This document shows positions 21,005 to 21,831 of a DNA stretch of 21,831 nt, piece after piece. Numbering within the stretch: position 1 is the stretch's first letter; the number at the start of each line of letters is the position of its first letter. The notes beneath the pieces were generated by a model that ran no database searches, was not told the DNA's origin, and worked only from the letters and a program-made list of their open reading frames with translations. Origin of the DNA: Ophiosphaerella korrae (lineage: Eukaryota > Ascomycota > Dothideomycetes > Pleosporales > Phaeosphaeriaceae); NCBI GenBank assembly GCA_028456385.1, contig JALNQF010000571.1:1-21831 (forward strand), in the 5' to 3' direction. The position numbers were made by a program, and so were the translations under genes.

Positions 21005-21431
21005 TATTATAAGTATAATAGAAGAAATTAAGATAAAACTAATTAGTCTTAACTTATATACTAATAAAGTATAAGATAAGTAAAGTAATAATTTTAATTA
21101 GGAGACTATATATAATTAGGATACCTAGAGTAATCTATAATCTATAAACTCTTAGTATTAATAGATTATAGATTAGTATAATCTATAATCTATTAGTCTT
21201 AGTAACTATAGATTATAGATTAAGATAAGTATATAATTAGTAGGATATATATTATTAAGATAGTATTAGTAATTTAATCTTTTAACTATAAAATACTAAT
21301 ATAAGATAGTTATAAAATATCTTCTATTATTTATAGTTATTATAGATCTCTATATAAACTTTTACTATTACTTTATAATCTACTAACTTACTAATATAGG
21401 CCCTATAGTTAATAATAAAAAGCTTATAATA
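21005..21431 (+). repeat. 3' LTR of the level-2 element
   Basis: 427 bp, the partner of 7373-7799, starting TATTATAAG and ending CTTATAATA. It carries the same hairpin cluster and the same type of 3' end as its partner. Confidence 0.94.
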
Positions 21432-21436
21432 ATTTC
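21432..21436. repeat. Target-site duplication ATTTC, right copy (level 2)
   Basis: Exact copy of 7368-7372 immediately after the level-2 3' LTR. Confidence 0.93.
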
Positions 21437-21831
21437 TTTATTCTTATTATACTTCTCTTAAGTTAAACTCTAAGTCTCTTCTTTATATTATTTCTATAAA
21501 TAATAGTAGAGCTTATAAAGTATATATTTATATAAATATATATAGTTCTTATAATATATCTAGTATCTCTCTTTCTAAGTATATATTTATTATACTTATT
21601 TTTACGTCTAAGCTTAATAATAATAGAGAGAGCTATTAACTAGACTTAAAAGAAATTACTATCTTAAATTATAAAGGCTAAAGCTAAGTATAAGTAGATC
21701 TAAGAGCTTATATAGAGAAGTAGTAGAAAATTAAGCTTATTTCTCTTATTTTTATAAGATAAAGGCGTTAAATAATAAGAAATTAGCTAAATAGTTAGTA
21801 GCTCTAGAAGCTAAGCTAGACTTAGATAAAG
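21437..21831 (-). repeat. Continuation of the level-1 element tail, cut by window end
   Basis: Reverse complement of the family's 3' tail (compare 19533-19930), with G/A and C/T differences. It shows that the level-1 element runs on beyond the window toward its gag-pol and second LTR. Confidence 0.9.

Larger units (their letters stand above)
7373..21431 (+). mobile_element. Level-2 Ty3/gypsy chromovirus, full length, interrupted by level 3
   Basis: 5' LTR 7373-7799, internal region 7800-13498 continued at 20533-21004, and 3' LTR 21005-21431. Without the level-3 insertion the element is about 7025 bp. Both LTRs are 427 bp, and the flanks carry the 5-bp duplication ATTTC, showing that they are the two ends of one insertion. 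The gag-pol region is disabled by RIP-type mutations but keeps its frame. Confidence 0.95.
6771..21831 (-). mobile_element. Level-1 LTR retrotransposon, minus strand, interrupted and cut by the window end
   Basis: The outermost member of the nest. It consists of its 3' LTR (6771-7203), the outer end of its 3' tail (7204-7372), a 14-kb interruption by level 2, and the rest of the tail (21432-21831). Joining 7372 to 21437 restores sequence that matches, in reverse complement, the uninterrupted tail at 19618-20098 of level 3. The window ends about 60 bases before its gag-pol stop would be reached, so none of its polyprotein is inside. It must be the oldest insertion of the three. Confidence 0.9.

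Noticed and set aside
7373..21431. Tandem LTR-internal-LTR-internal-LTR array sharing LTRs
   Set aside because: The four plus-strand LTRs pair as outer (427 bp) and inner (429 bp) by length and end sequence, and exact target duplications ATTTC and AGATA bracket the outer and inner elements. Nested insertion explains everything.
6071..21831. Alternative genetic code with TAA/TAG read as Gln or Trp
   Set aside because: The nuclear genes in the island use standard stops, and CpA/TpG loss also affects the non-coding LTRs, so mutation and not recoding explains the stops.
6071..21831. Mitochondrial or plasmid DNA because of the high AT content
   Set aside because: The content is LTR retrotransposons with target duplications and a dinucleotide-specific loss. 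No mitochondrial gene is visible.

Overview
The window reads as a filamentous ascomycete (Pezizomycotina-type) chromosome segment. Three compact genes with short GT-AG introns (48-85 nt) lie in a roughly 5.4-kb island of ordinary base composition. On both sides the DNA is extremely AT-rich and almost free of CpA and TpG dinucleotides, which is the mark of repeat-induced point mutation (RIP). I see nothing that fixes the genus.

Layout. 1-660: AT-rich, RIP-type relic DNA that opens with a TTA/ATT microsatellite and holds a probable old LTR fragment ending near 421. 661-6070: the gene island. It contains a short-chain dehydrogenase/reductase (SDR) gene (+, two introns), then, convergent to it, a 1-acyl-glycerol-3-phosphate acyltransferase gene (-), then a small four-helix membrane protein gene (-, one intron). 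Next come about 0.5 kb without a recognisable gene, a 379-bp foldback MITE flanked by TA, and about 0.95 kb without a recognisable gene. 6071-6770: RIP-type relic DNA ending in a 14-bp minisatellite. 6771-21831: a nest of LTR retrotransposons.

The nest is the main content. Three elements of one Ty3/gypsy chromovirus family (gag-pol with a C-terminal chromodomain, about 7.03 kb) sit inside one another. Level 1 is on the minus strand: its LTR is 6771-7203 and its 3' untranslated tail is split, continuing at 21437 and running off the window. Level 2 (+, 7373-21431) is inserted in that tail and flanked by the 5-bp duplication ATTTC. Level 3 (+, 13499-20527) is inserted in the 3' tail of level 2 and flanked by AGATA. 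Both internal duplications are exact, and removing the insertions restores sequence that matches the uninterrupted tail.

The two complete gag-pol regions still keep one reading frame over about 1820 codons, but are full of TAA/TAG codons. Key residues are changed exactly as C-to-T mutation at CpA (or G-to-A at TpG) predicts: protease DSG to NSR, reverse transcriptase YLDD to YLDN, zinc-knuckle Cys/His to Tyr. The elements were killed by RIP rather than by deletion or frameshift.

The three host genes look like independent housekeeping or metabolic genes, with no sign of a shared pathway. The new system suggested by the prompt is not evident. The most noteworthy items are the dated three-level nest, a probable antisense coiled-coil reading frame in the 3' tail of the elements, duplicated hairpins in the LTRs, and the MITE inside the island.
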